A stretch of 57,361 bases of DNA from Streptomyces sp. ISL-43 (GCF_018614195.1 NZ_JAGGOT010000104.1:1-57361); one strand, 5' to 3'; positions 27,791 to 36,546 are shown, counted from the first letter of the stretch. Program-made: numbers and translations. The notes: generated from the sequence alone by a model not told the origin.

Positions 27791-27803
27791 GTGTAGCGTA
27801 CAC
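27791..27803. promoter_or_regulatory. Small inverted repeat in the lppU-like promoter region
   Basis: GTGTA-GCG-TACAC lies about 36 bp upstream of the start at 27839, where promoter or operator elements are expected. Confidence 0.3.
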
Positions 27804-27838
27804 GCGTTCGAACACTCGACCGTCTTTGAGGACAGCCC

Positions 27839-28285
27839 ATGGCCACCCCGCCTCCGTCGCACTCCGCAGACCCCCAGCAGGTCCCGCCGCACGCCGAATC
27901 CGCTGCACCCGGCGTGCCCGCCACGCCCGGTGAGTTCGGTGCGCCCGCCGCGCCCGCAGCGCCCGCGAAGAAGGGCGCGATGGGGATGAAGATCCTCAGG
28001 GTGGTGGCGCTGATCGTCGTCGCCGTCGTGGTGAAGCTCGGTATCTCCTACTTCTTCAACTCGCCTGTGCACGCCAAGGCCGGCGACTGCGTCCAGGTGA
28101 CCGGCAGCGAGAACGACCCCCAGGTGTCGACCAAGGAGTGCGGCGACAAGGACGCCAACTTCAAGGTGGTCAAGGTCATCGACGACACCTTCGACGTCGA
28201 GGCCTGCGCGCAGAACGGCGAGGCCGCCCTCGCGCAGCAGTGGGACCAGGAGAAGTTCGTCCTCTGCCTGAACCCGATCAAGTAG
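27839..28285 (+). CDS. LppU-like actinobacterial membrane protein
   Basis: 148 residues. A Pro/Ala-rich cytosolic N-terminus (1-42) precedes one TM helix (about 51-71, ILRVVALIVVAVVVKLGISYFF) and an extracellular domain with three Cys around AGDCVQV, TKECGDKDA and FVLCLN. This matches the LppU/SCO3897-type small proteins of actinobacteria, whose role is unknown. The stop overlaps the end of the convergent yfhO-like gene by 8 bp, and its terminator hairpin lies inside that gene. Confidence 0.8.
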   Translation: MATPPPSHSADPQQVPPHAESAAPGVPATPGEFGAPAAPAAPAKKGAMGMKILRVVALIVVAVVVKLGISYFFNSPVHAKAGDCVQVTGSENDPQVSTKECGDKDANFKVVKVIDDTFDVEACAQNGEAALAQQWDQEKFVLCLNPIK

Positions 28286-30644
28286 TGTCCCTGGCCCTCC
28301 CGTTCCGGCGCGGGAGGGCCCGCAGCGCCAGTGCCAGCAGCACGAGCAGGGCCGCGCCCGCGGCCGCCAGGCCCGGGGTCAGGCCCGGAGGACGGAAGCC
28401 GCAGCTGACGGTGGTGGTGTGGCCGTCCAGGGGGATCGCCACCAGGCCCAGGTGGCCGGCCGCCGGGCGGCCGTCGCAGGTCCAGCCCGCGATGGCGGGC
28501 ACCGAGAGCACCGCCGTGCCCGTGCTGCCCGGCGGGAGGGTGGCGCGGACGGACGCGGCGGAGACCCGCACGGATACCGCCGCCGAGGCGCGCAGCGCCG
28601 CGACCGCCGCCGCCAGCCGGGGCCGGTCCAGGCAGGACAGCTGCCAGTGCGCCGGGGCGGCCTGGTCGAAGACCAGCTCCGAGGACGGGCCGTGCGAGAC
28701 GCCCATCGGCTGGAGGGCGGCCCGGTTGCGCGGCGGGTTGGCGTTGAGGCGGAAGGGCGGGCCGTCCGCGAGGCGGGCCGTGGCGTTGAACTCCGGGGCC
28801 CACAGGAAGGCCTCCGTACCCGCGCGGCAGACGCCCGGGGAGAGCGGATCCTCGTAGACCCGTGCGCCCAGCAGGAGTTCCTGGTTGGCGAAGGGCGAGG
28901 CGCCGTAGCGGGGCGCCGGTCCCGGCGCGCGGACCGTGACCAGCGGCGGGATCTCGGCGCGGGCGATCGTGCCGTCCGCCCGCAGCCGGGCGCCGACGGC
29001 GAAGACGGCGTCCGTCACCGGGTTGTCGATGCTCTGCACGTTGCGCCCGCGCGAGGTCCAGCCCGCGCCGAGCGCCACCATGGTCCGGGTGAACACGTCC
29101 GGGGTGTGGCTGCTGTAGTACGCGCCGCCCTCCCCGCCCAGCAGCATCGGGTCGTTGCCCGTCAGCGCGGGCCGTCCCGCGTCCGTGCGGTACGCGGGCC
29201 AGCCCCCGGCACCCGTCAGCGCCCCGGAGCGCGCGGTGTGGGCCGCGCCCCAGGCGGGGTAGTCGTCCAGGCCCGCCAGTTTGCCCTTCTCGCCGTAGGC
29301 GGTCGTCGCCGTCGCCTGCGCGAGCAGTACCAGCGTCAGCACGCCCGCCGCCGGGAGGACCAGGCGCCGGCGGCGCAGTGCCCACCAGGCCGCGCCGGAC
29401 AGGGCCAGGCCGGCGCCGAAGAGCGCGAGGCCCCACGCCGTCGCCAGGGTGCTCCCGCGCGCCGCCAGTGCCGCGGCCGCCAGCACCGCCGCACCGCCCG
29501 CCAGCGCCTTCGGCCCGGGCAGGCCCTGCGCCAGACCGGCCCAGGCGGCGATCACGACGATCCCGGCCAGCACGAAGGTCTGCCGGAACGGGCTCCCGTT
29601 CGGAGTCGCGAAGAGGTGCCAGGCCAAGTGCGTCGGCGCCCACTGGAAGGACAACAGCACCACCGCGACCAGCCCCGCCCAGCACAGCCGGGTCCGCCCC
29701 GCGACGGCCCGGTGGAAGGGGAGAGCCGCCACCAGCAGCAGGGTGCCGGTGCCGACGAAGAGGGCGGGGGAGGAGAAGGAGTACGTGGCGGGCAGCAGCC
29801 GCGCCAGCAGATCCTGGGTCGGCACCGGCCGGAACGGCTTGAACCACCCCGGGTAGGCCTGCTTCGAGCTGATGAAGAGGGGGAGGAGGACCGGCGCGGA
29901 CAGGGCGATGCCCAGCCCGGTGGCCACCGCCGCCCGCGCGAGGACCCGTAGCCGCTCTCCCACTCCCTCCCGGTCGAGCACCACCCGCACCAGCAGCACC
30001 AGGATCGCGCCGAGAGTCGCCATGTAGGCGGTGTAGAAGTTCGCCGTCCAGCAGAGGGCCACCACCAGCGCGGCCGCCGCCGGACGGCGCGAGCGCAGCG
30101 CCCACTCACCCGTCAGACACAGGAGCGGGAACGCGATCAGCCCGTCCAGCCACATCGGGTTGTAGGAGGCCTCGATCACCGACCAGCCGCACAGTGCGTA
30201 CGAGGCCCCGAGCAGCCCCGCCGCCCACCACGGGCCGCGCCGCTGGGTGCGCAGCAGCCAGGCCATCGCCGCCGCCGCGGCCGCCGTCTTGAGCACGGTG
30301 ACCACGTACACCGCGAGGTCTATGTCCTGGCGCGGGAAGAGCCCCACCAAGACCGCGAACGGGCTGGCCAGGTACGTCCCGAAGTCGGGCAGGAAGCTGG
30401 TCCCGTAGCCGGACTGCCAGTTCAGCAGCAGCCCGCCCTCGGCGCGCCCGTGCAGCAGGTCCCACAAATGGGCATGGAAGGGCACGAACTGGTTGCCGAG
30501 GTCGTTGATGCTGCGATGGCGCGGCCCGTACGGGAAGACGCGGGCAACGGCGTCCCCCGCGCACACGGCCACCGACGTGATCAGGGCGGCGAGCCCCGAG
30601 CCGAGCAGACTCGGGCGGCGCGCGGAGCGGTGCGGTGTCGACAT
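28278..30644 (-). CDS. YfhO family multi-TM membrane protein
   Basis: 788 residues with roughly 12 N-terminal TM helices (AALITSVAVCAGDAVARVFPYG; AVYVVTVLKTAAAAAAMAWLL; WWAAGLLGASYALCGWSVIEASYNPMWLDGLIAFPLL and others), a large extracytoplasmic C-terminal domain, and a last TM helix (LAAAGAALLVLLALALRAL). The early segment with YNPMWLDG and the DLGNQFVPFH motif are typical of YfhO. Family knowledge: YfhO proteins are GT-C-like enzymes that glycosylate envelope polymers such as lipoteichoic acid. The ATG at 30644 (MSTPHRSARR) is the most plausible start; no strong ribosome site is visible. Confidence 0.85.
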   Translation of the reverse strand: MSTPHRSARRPSLLGSGLAALITSVAVCAGDAVARVFPYGPRHRSINDLGNQFVPFHAHLWDLLHGRAEGGLLLNWQSGYGTSFLPDFGTYLASPFAVLVGLFPRQDIDLAVYVVTVLKTAAAAAAMAWLLRTQRRGPWWAAGLLGASYALCGWSVIEASYNPMWLDGLIAFPLLCLTGEWALRSRRPAAAALVVALCWTANFYTAYMATLGAILVLLVRVVLDREGVGERLRVLARAAVATGLGIALSAPVLLPLFISSKQAYPGWFKPFRPVPTQDLLARLLPATYSFSSPALFVGTGTLLLVAALPFHRAVAGRTRLCWAGLVAVVLLSFQWAPTHLAWHLFATPNGSPFRQTFVLAGIVVIAAWAGLAQGLPGPKALAGGAAVLAAAALAARGSTLATAWGLALFGAGLALSGAAWWALRRRRLVLPAAGVLTLVLLAQATATTAYGEKGKLAGLDDYPAWGAAHTARSGALTGAGGWPAYRTDAGRPALTGNDPMLLGGEGGAYYSSHTPDVFTRTMVALGAGWTSRGRNVQSIDNPVTDAVFAVGARLRADGTIARAEIPPLVTVRAPGPAPRYGASPFANQELLLGARVYEDPLSPGVCRAGTEAFLWAPEFNATARLADGPPFRLNANPPRNRAALQPMGVSHGPSSELVFDQAAPAHWQLSCLDRPRLAAAVAALRASAAVSVRVSAASVRATLPPGSTGTAVLSVPAIAGWTCDGRPAAGHLGLVAIPLDGHTTTVSCGFRPPGLTPGLAAAGAALLVLLALALRALPRRNGRARDTT
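28293..28320. terminator. Terminator hairpin inside the 3' end of the yfhO-like gene
   Basis: Perfect 10-bp stem (28293-28302 with 28311-28320), 8 bp after the stop of the plus-strand gene but within the last codons of the minus-strand gene. Confidence 0.6.
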
Positions 30645-30836
30645 GGTGGGCCGACCCTGGCACCGCCGAGCGGCCGCGGGGTGGCCGCCGGGTGGCGCCG
30701 ACACGAACAGCACAGCACCCCAACACCCCCGGAATCGTTGGTCGAACCGGTGGCTCTGGTCACCCTGACTGCATAACATCGATCATCGCACGGCCCTTGT
30801 GCACCGACGCACAATCTCCCGGCCCTGGAGGCTCCT

Positions 30837-31457
30837 TTGCACCGTCGCACAGCGCTCTCCGTCTCCGCCGCCCTGCTCCTGGCGGCCCCTCTGCTGTCCG
30901 CGTGCTCGGGCGAAGCCCGCCCCGGCACCGCGGCCGTGATCGGCGGCGAACGGATCACCACCTCCGCGGTCCAGGCCCAGGTGAACGACGTCCGCAGCGC
31001 CCAGAACCGTTCCGAACACTCCGCCGAGCTGATCGCCTCCGTCCCGCAGCTGGACCGGGTCAAGCTCAGCGCGATGCTCCAGAGCCGCATCCTCGACCGG
31101 ATGGCCGAGGACGCCGGGCTCACCGTCACGACCAAGGAGCTGGAGACGGAGCGCCAGGCCTACGACCAGAACAACGGCGGCGCCGAGGCCTTCGAGGCAG
31201 CGGTCCTGCAGAAGGCCGCCATGGCCCCCGACCAGATCGAGCGGTGGGTCCGGGACCAGGTGCTCTTCACCAAGCTCAACGCCAAGTACGGCGAGGGCAA
31301 GCTCGCCGAGCCCGCCTCGAAGGCCGCCGGGAAGCTCGGCATCCAGGTCAACCCGCGCTACGGCGCCTGGGACCCCCAGCGGGTCACCCTCGGCGAGGCC
31401 GAGACCCCCTGGATCACCCAGGTCACCCGGCCCGAGCAGCCCCCCGCCGGGGCCTGA
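30837..31457 (+). CDS. SurA N-terminal domain lipoprotein
   Basis: 206 residues from a TTG at 30837 with GGAGG 5-6 bases upstream. Lipoprotein signal peptide with lipobox LLSAC (Cys about residue 22). The helical SurA-like N-terminal domain follows (IGGERITTSAVQAQVNDV, AMLQSRILDRMAEDAGLTVT, ELETERQAYDQNN). No prolyl-isomerase domain is evident. Probably a cell-surface folding factor or adaptor. It lies just upstream of mazG, an arrangement typical of Streptomyces. Confidence 0.85.
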   Translation: MHRRTALSVSAALLLAAPLLSACSGEARPGTAAVIGGERITTSAVQAQVNDVRSAQNRSEHSAELIASVPQLDRVKLSAMLQSRILDRMAEDAGLTVTTKELETERQAYDQNNGGAEAFEAAVLQKAAMAPDQIERWVRDQVLFTKLNAKYGEGKLAEPASKAAGKLGIQVNPRYGAWDPQRVTLGEAETPWITQVTRPEQPPAGA

Positions 31458-31473
31458 GCCGGGCACGCAGCGG

Positions 31474-31479
31474 TAGGTT
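31474..31479 (+). promoter_or_regulatory. -10 element of a leaderless mazG transcript
   Basis: TAGGTT ends 6 bases before the GTG at 31486. The GGAGG touching the GTG is too close to serve as a ribosome site, so the mRNA probably starts at the GTG. Confidence 0.5.
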
Positions 31480-31485
31480 CGGAGG

Positions 31486-32475
31486 GTGACTGACGACGTT
31501 CCCTCCGAGCCCACCGGCCGCATCGTCCTGCTGACCACCAGCCACCGGGTCGCCCCCGGCGTGCTGTCCTGGCCCGCCTGGCAGACCCTGCACGCCGCGG
31601 ACCGGGTGCTGTGCGCCGACCCCGGCCACGTACAGCTGCCGTACCTGCGCGAGGCCGGCGTCGTCGTCTCCCACGAGTCCCCGGACGCGCAGGCGCTGAT
31701 CGAGGAGTGCGCCGGCGGGCGGACGGTCGTGGTCCTCCTGAGCGGCGAGGGCGATCGGCGGCTCACCGACGGGCTGGCGCGCTTCGCCGGCTCCGGCCGC
31801 GTCGCCATGCCGGACCTGGAACTGCTGCCCGGCTCGTACGACCTTCCGGGCGCACGGCTGCTCGACCTCGTCCAGGTGATGGACCGGGTCCGCCGCGAAT
31901 GCCCCTGGACCTCGAAGCAGACGCACGAGGGGCTGGTGAAGTACGCGATCGAGGAGGCGTACGAGCTGGTCGAGGCCATCGAGACCGGTGACCGGGACGA
32001 ACTGCGCGAGGAGCTCGGCGACGTCCTGCTCCAGGTGGTCTTCCACGCGCGCATCGCGCAGGAGGGCGGCCCGGGAGAAGAGGACGAGCCGTTCTCGATC
32101 GACGACGTGGCCGGAGCACTCGTCGAGAAGCTGATCAACCGGCACCCGCACGTCTTCGGCGACGCCACGGCGGAGACCGCGGAGGACGTCAACGCGCACT
32201 GGCAGCGCACCAAGCAGGTGGAGAAGCAGCGGGAGTCGGTGACCGACGGGATTCCGCTCGGCCAGCCGGGTCTCGCGCTCGCGGCCAAGCTCGCCGGACG
32301 GGTCCGGACGGGCGGTGTGGCCGTGGACCTCCCGCGCGGCGAGGGCGTCGGGTACGAACTGCTGGAGCTGGCGGCGCGCGCCGAGGCGGCGGGAACCGAC
32401 CCCGAGACCGCACTACGCGCGGCGGCCCGGGCCTACCGTGACGCGATCCGTAAGGCCGAGGGCGTCGGCGAGTAG
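31486..32475 (+). CDS. mazG: Nucleoside triphosphate pyrophosphohydrolase MazG
   Basis: 329 residues. The N-terminal part (about 1-120) contains a tetrapyrrole-methylase-like remnant (GRIVLLTTSHRVAPGVLS, ELLPGSYDLPG). The MazG domain is at about 120-320 with RRECPWTSKQTHEGLVKY, metal-binding EEAYELVEAIE and EELGDVLLQVVFH, and RHPHVFGD. It hydrolyses noncanonical or excess NTPs to NMP and PPi. Start chosen at GTG 31486 because of the leaderless promoter spacing. Convergent with the flavohaemoprotein gene. Confidence 0.92.
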   Translation: MTDDVPSEPTGRIVLLTTSHRVAPGVLSWPAWQTLHAADRVLCADPGHVQLPYLREAGVVVSHESPDAQALIEECAGGRTVVVLLSGEGDRRLTDGLARFAGSGRVAMPDLELLPGSYDLPGARLLDLVQVMDRVRRECPWTSKQTHEGLVKYAIEEAYELVEAIETGDRDELREELGDVLLQVVFHARIAQEGGPGEEDEPFSIDDVAGALVEKLINRHPHVFGDATAETAEDVNAHWQRTKQVEKQRESVTDGIPLGQPGLALAAKLAGRVRTGGVAVDLPRGEGVGYELLELAARAEAAGTDPETALRAAARAYRDAIRKAEGVGE

Positions 32476-32511
32476 CCCTCAGCGGCGGTTCGCGTACTGG
32501 TACTGGCGGGG

Positions 32512-33729
32512 CTAGTACCGGCGGGGCGCGCGGCCCGCCGGGTTGTGCCAGTGCGGGTCGGGCCGGTTCAAGAACCACTCCCCGAAGCCCGTCGGGCGGT
32601 CTCCGTGGCCGTGGCCTTTGCCACTGGCAGGTACGGAGTCGTAGAAGATCCGGCCGGCGGTGGCGCCCAGTTCCTCCAGGAGGTACGAGGTCTCCTCGAT
32701 GAACTGCGGCGGACCGCTCAGGTAGACGTCCTGGTCGGGCCAGAGCCCGCGGTTGCTGAGCGCGGTCGCGAGGCGGTCGGTGGCCTGGTTGCGGTGCTGC
32801 CCGGGGGCGGGGGTGATGTAGGTGACGCTCAGCCAGCCGAAGGCCGCCGCGTACTCGTCGATGAGCGGGCGGTCGTAGAGGTGTGCGGCGTCCCGCGCGA
32901 CCACGAAGAGCCGTACGTCCTGATCGGGAGGATGCTCCGCCAGGTCCTCCAGCATGGCGCGGATCGGAGCCCAGCCGGTGCCGGCGGCTATGAAGCTGAC
33001 CGGGCGGTCCTCGCGCCGGAAGATCAGCTGCCCGCCGGCCGCGCCGAGCCGGAACATGTCCCCCGGCCGTGTCCCGCGGACCAGGCAGGTGCTGAGGCGG
33101 CCGCGCTCGATCCGGCTGACGTGCAGGTCGACCGTCCCGTCGGGGCGCGGCGCGTTCCCGATGGAGTAGGTGCGCCAGGTCGTCGGGACCCGGTCGCTGC
33201 TCACGCTCGCGTACTGGCCGGGGAGGTGGGGGAAGGGGGCGTGCGGACGCAGGGTCAGGACGCCTACGTCCTCGCCGTACAGCAGGTGGCGCACGACCTC
33301 GGCGTCCCACCAGGGCGGGTCCTCGCTGGCGGCGGCGCCGGCCATCATCGCGTCGGCGATCAGCTGGTAGGCCTCGGACCAGGCCTTTTCCACCGTCGGG
33401 GTCCAGGCTTCCCCGGAGGCCTCGGCGAGCGCGGCGAGCAGGCTGGAGCCGACAGCCGCATAGTGCTCGGGGCCCGCCAGGAACTTGCGGTGGTCGCGGC
33501 CCAGGTCGCGTAGATAGGGGAGGAGCGTCTCGTTCTCCAGTTGGGCGATCACATGGGTGAGCGCGGCGAAGAGCCGGTCCCGTTGCCGTTCCATGTCCTC
33601 GAAGGAGGCCGGGAAGAGCTCACGGACTCCGGGGTTGTGCCAGAAGAGGTGGGAGTAGAAGAACTTGACCGCGTGCTCGGCCCGTCTCTCCACCACCGCG
33701 AAGCTGCTTTTCAAGATCCTCACATCCAC
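32512..33729 (-). CDS. Flavohaemoprotein-like globin-reductase
   Basis: 405 residues. The globin domain (about 1-140) begins VDVRILKSSFAVVERR, with candidate proximal His in GPEHYAAVG (about 89). An FAD-binding domain (RTYSIGN, TWRTYS) and NAD-binding domain (AAGTGWAPIRAML, YLSGPPQFIEE) follow. Family role: NO dioxygenase or electron-transferring haemoglobin reductase. An ATG at 33807 would add 26 residues. I prefer GTG 33729 because a TTGACC -35 and TACTTT -10 sit 7 bases before it, giving a leaderless mRNA and the usual globin N-terminus. It is divergent from a P450 gene. Confidence 0.85.
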   Translation of the reverse strand: MDVRILKSSFAVVERRAEHAVKFFYSHLFWHNPGVRELFPASFEDMERQRDRLFAALTHVIAQLENETLLPYLRDLGRDHRKFLAGPEHYAAVGSSLLAALAEASGEAWTPTVEKAWSEAYQLIADAMMAGAAASEDPPWWDAEVVRHLLYGEDVGVLTLRPHAPFPHLPGQYASVSSDRVPTTWRTYSIGNAPRPDGTVDLHVSRIERGRLSTCLVRGTRPGDMFRLGAAGGQLIFRREDRPVSFIAAGTGWAPIRAMLEDLAEHPPDQDVRLFVVARDAAHLYDRPLIDEYAAAFGWLSVTYITPAPGQHRNQATDRLATALSNRGLWPDQDVYLSGPPQFIEETSYLLEELGATAGRIFYDSVPASGKGHGHGDRPTGFGEWFLNRPDPHWHNPAGRAPRRY

Positions 33730-33736
33730 AAAACCG

Positions 33737-33767
33737 AAAGTAGGAATGCCGGGGAACGTGAGGTCAA
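33737..33767 (-). promoter_or_regulatory. Promoter of the flavohaemoprotein gene (leaderless)
   Basis: On the minus strand TTGACC (33762-33767) and TACTTT (33737-33742) are separated by 19 bp. The -10 ends 7 bases before the GTG at 33729. Confidence 0.6.
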
Positions 33768-33799
33768 GCCAGGGCTGATCTACGGACAGCCGCGACGAA

Positions 33800-33816
33800 C
33801 CACCCATATGGGGTGG
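33800..33816. promoter_or_regulatory. Palindrome between divergent globin and P450 genes
   Basis: CCACCC-ATATG-GGGTGG, with 6-bp perfect arms, overlaps the expected -35 of the P450 promoter and is a candidate operator for both genes. Confidence 0.45.
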
Positions 33817-33832
33817 CAGGTGACGGGCGGGA

Positions 33833-33838
33833 TACGGT
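33833..33838 (+). promoter_or_regulatory. -10 element of a leaderless P450 transcript
   Basis: TACGGT ends 6 bases before the GTG at 33845. No ribosome site is present. Confidence 0.5.
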
Positions 33839-33844
33839 CTTCGG

Positions 33845-35155
33845 GTGCACGAGCAGACCCCCGAAGTCCCCGCCCCGCCCCCGGCCGAGTCCGCCGCGGA
33901 CCCCTGCGCCCGACCCGTTCCCGACCAGGGGCCGACCCTGTTCGACTGGGAGTTCGCGACCGACCCGTACCCGGCCTACGCCTGGCTGCGCGAGCACGCG
34001 CCCGTGCACCGCACCAAGCTCCCCAGCGGGGTCGACGCGTGGCTGGTCACCCGGTACGCCGACGCCCGCCAGGCCCTCGCCGACCAGCGGCTCAGCAAGA
34101 ACCCGGCCCACCACGCGGGATCGGCGCACGCCAAGGGCAAGACCGGGATCCCGGGGGAGCGCAAGGCGGAGCTGATGACGCATCTGCTCAACATCGACCC
34201 GCCGGACCACACCCGGCTGCGGCGGCTGGTGTCGAAGGCGTTCACCCCGCGCCGGGTCGCCGAGTTCACCCCGCGGGTGCAGGAGCTGACCGACCAGCTC
34301 ATCGACCGCTTCGCGGAGAAGGGCGAGGCGGACCTCATCCACGAGTTCGCCTTCCCGCTCCCCATCTACGCCATCTGCGAGATGCTCGGAGTACCGCGAG
34401 AGGACCAGGACGACTTCCGCGACTGGGCCGGCATGATGATCCGGCACGGCGGCGGCCCGCGCGGCGGGGTGGCGCGGTCGGTCAAGCAGATGCGGACCTA
34501 CCTCGGCGAGCTCATCCACCGCAAGCGCGACGACCTGGGCGACGACCTGATCTCCGATCTGATCCGGGCCAGCGACCACGGCGACCACCTGACGGAGGCC
34601 GAGGCCACCGCGATGGCCTTCATCCTGCTCTTCGCCGGATTCGAGACCACCGTGAACCTCATCGGCAACGGGGTCCACTCCCTCTTCATGAACCCGGAGC
34701 AGCGCGAACGCCTCCAGCTCTCCCTCGCGGCCGGCGAGAGCGACCTGCTGGCCACCGGCGTGGAGGAGCTGCTCCGCTACGACGGCCCCGTGGAGCTGGC
34801 CACCTGGCGGTTCGCCACCGAGCCCTTCGTCCTGGGCGGCCAGGACATCGCGGCCGGCGACCCGGTGCTGGTGGTCCTCGCGGCCGCCGACCGCGACCCC
34901 GAGCGGTTCGCCGACCCCGACACGCTCGACCTCTCGCGCACCGACAACCAGCACCTCGGATACGGGCACGGCATCCACTACTGCCTGGGCGCCCCGCTCG
35001 CCCGCCTCGAAGGGCAGACCGCGCTCGCGACCCTGCTGACGCGGCTGCCCGATCTGGAACTGGCCGTGCCGGCCGGGGAGCTGCGCTGGCGCGGCGGGCT
35101 CATCATGCGGGGCTTGCGCACGCTTCCGGTCCGTTTCACCCCCCAAAACACCTGA
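33845..35155 (+). CDS. Cytochrome P450 (CYP107-like)
   Basis: 436 residues, a soluble class I P450. Visible features: N-terminal DPYPAYAWLREHAPVHR; substrate/I-helix LLFAGFETTVNLI (about 262-274), with the oxygen-binding Gly-Phe-Glu-Thr-Thr; EELLRYDGP (ExxR); and heme loop GYGHGIHYCLGAPLAR with axial Cys 380. Length fits the family. No ferredoxin gene is adjacent; the divergent flavohaemoprotein contains a reductase domain, but a link is only inference. The substrate is unknown. Confidence 0.93.
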   Translation: MHEQTPEVPAPPPAESAADPCARPVPDQGPTLFDWEFATDPYPAYAWLREHAPVHRTKLPSGVDAWLVTRYADARQALADQRLSKNPAHHAGSAHAKGKTGIPGERKAELMTHLLNIDPPDHTRLRRLVSKAFTPRRVAEFTPRVQELTDQLIDRFAEKGEADLIHEFAFPLPIYAICEMLGVPREDQDDFRDWAGMMIRHGGGPRGGVARSVKQMRTYLGELIHRKRDDLGDDLISDLIRASDHGDHLTEAEATAMAFILLFAGFETTVNLIGNGVHSLFMNPEQRERLQLSLAAGESDLLATGVEELLRYDGPVELATWRFATEPFVLGGQDIAAGDPVLVVLAAADRDPERFADPDTLDLSRTDNQHLGYGHGIHYCLGAPLARLEGQTALATLLTRLPDLELAVPAGELRWRGGLIMRGLRTLPVRFTPQNT

Positions 35156-35258
35156 AAACAGGCTGACCGGAAGTCAGTTAAGGCCCCAACTTGTGACAGG
35201 CGTTCGAAGGCCGCTAGGTTCTGCCGTTACCCCGCCGTTATGCGAAAGGTGCAGCCTC

Positions 35259-36335
35259 ATGCGTTCCGGGAACGGCCGCCACAGACGACCCCGACAAGTG
35301 CCCGCACTTGTCGTCACCGCCGGAGTCGCCGGCTCCGCGCTGGCTCTGCCGCTGCTCGCCGCCACCGGCGCGAGCGCGGCCGAGACCTCCACGTGGGACA
35401 AGGTCGCCGAATGCGAGAGCGGCGGCACATGGAGCGCGAACTTCGGCAGCGGGTCCTACGGCGGGCTGCAGTTCACCCAGGAGCAGTGGAAGAACGCCGG
35501 CGGGCTCGACTTCGCCCAGCGCCCCGACCTCGCCAGCCGCTCCCAGCAGATCGCGGTGGCCGAGCGGGTGCTGGCCTCCCAGGGCCCCCAGGCGTGGCCG
35601 CTGTGCGGGGCGCCGGCCGGACTGACGCAGCAGGCGCCCGCCGCCCAGGTGGACCCGGGCCTGCCCAAGAGCGCCGCGTCCCCCGCTCCCGCCCCCTCCC
35701 GCCCGGACGACTCCGTGCCCTACCTCGGTACGGGCACGCCCTCCACGGACTTCGGGGCCCCGACGCCCGGGATACCGGCTCCGGCCCCCTCGCCGTCCCT
35801 CCTGCTGCCCGACTACCCGCTCGGGGCGCCCAGCGGACTGCCCGTCATGCCCGACCCGGACCTCCCGACGGCGCCCCCCGGGCTCCCGGGCGACCCGACG
35901 GCTCCCGTGAGCCCGGGGGACCCGACGGTCCCCACGCCTCCCTCCACGGACCCGACGGCGCCCACGGATCCCACCGTGCCCGTGGACCCGACGGCTCCGG
36001 TGACCCCGGCGGACCCGACGGCCCCCGTCGCGCCTGCCGACCCGTCGGCCCCCGCCGCTCCCGCCGCGCCCGCCGACCCGGCCGCGCCGGCGGCCGGCGC
36101 GACCGAGGGGAGCGGCAAGCACCGCGGCCCGGCCGCGGTCGAGGCGCCCGTCACATCTGATGCCGCGTCGGACCCGACGTACACGGTGCAGGCGGGCGAC
36201 AGCCTGGCCGCGATCGCGGACGCCAAGGGTGTGAAGGGCGGCTGGAACGCGCTCTACGAGGCCAACGAGCTGGTCATCGGCGAGGACGCCGACCTGATCA
36301 AGCCCGGTCAGAACCTGGATCTAACCGCCCAATAA
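35259..36335 (+). CDS. Resuscitation-promoting-factor-like transglycosylase with LysM
   Basis: 358 residues. Signal peptide (VVTAGVAGSALALPLLAATGASA). The Rpf domain (about 44-118) has catalytic Glu in AECESGGTW, GSYGGLQFTQEQW and the C-terminal LCG. A long Pro-rich region with DPTAPV-type repeats follows (about 150-285). A LysM domain closes the protein (about 306-358, YTVQAGDSLAAIADAKGV). It cleaves peptidoglycan at spore germination or during growth. Start ATG 35259 follows AAAGG. It lies in tandem with a second Rpf gene. Confidence 0.93.
   Translation: MRSGNGRHRRPRQVPALVVTAGVAGSALALPLLAATGASAAETSTWDKVAECESGGTWSANFGSGSYGGLQFTQEQWKNAGGLDFAQRPDLASRSQQIAVAERVLASQGPQAWPLCGAPAGLTQQAPAAQVDPGLPKSAASPAPAPSRPDDSVPYLGTGTPSTDFGAPTPGIPAPAPSPSLLLPDYPLGAPSGLPVMPDPDLPTAPPGLPGDPTAPVSPGDPTVPTPPSTDPTAPTDPTVPVDPTAPVTPADPTAPVAPADPSAPAAPAAPADPAAPAAGATEGSGKHRGPAAVEAPVTSDAASDPTYTVQAGDSLAAIADAKGVKGGWNALYEANELVIGEDADLIKPGQNLDLTAQ
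35870..36095 (+). repeat. Degenerate Pro-rich DPTxP coding repeats
   Basis: Repeated GACCCGACGG-type units encode alternating DPTAP, DPTVP and DPSAP motifs in the linker of the first Rpf protein. It is likely a wall-spanning spacer. Confidence 0.7.
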
Positions 36336-36383
36336 GGGCAGTTAGACCGTCCGGAAACAGTTGATTGTCCGTTTTCTGTAAGT

Positions 36384-36397
36384 GAGACATGTGTCTC
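36384..36397. promoter_or_regulatory. Small palindrome between the rpf genes
   Basis: GAGACA-TG-TGTCTC. Possible operator, or part of the transcript end of the first rpf gene. Confidence 0.25.
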
Positions 36398-36508
36398 TTC
36401 CGGTCAACTGGCGTGTCCGGTCCGGAGGGTTCCGCAAACCCCGCCCTCACCTGCGCAAACGCCGACGGGAAGAGCGCAAGTAGGCCCGTTTCTCCCCGAT
36501 GTCCCTCG

Positions 36509-36538
36509 TTGAACATCGGGGAGAGACCTGACTACCTT
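36509..36538 (+). promoter_or_regulatory. Promoter of rpfA
   Basis: TTGAAC (36509-36514) and TACCTT (36533-36538) with 18-bp spacing lie just before the riboswitch. The -35 falls inside a hairpin (arms near 36492-36501 and 36514-36523), which may modulate it. Confidence 0.55.
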
Positions 36539-36546
36539 CTGAATCG

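Noticed and set aside
33730..33807. Upstream ATG start of the flavohaemoprotein at 33807
   Set aside because: The added 26 residues would cover the TTGACC/TACTTT promoter, and globin homologues start near VDVRILKSSF.
35870..36095. CRISPR-like repeats
   Set aside because: The repeats are in-frame coding DPTxP units without spacers of constant length, and no cas gene is present.
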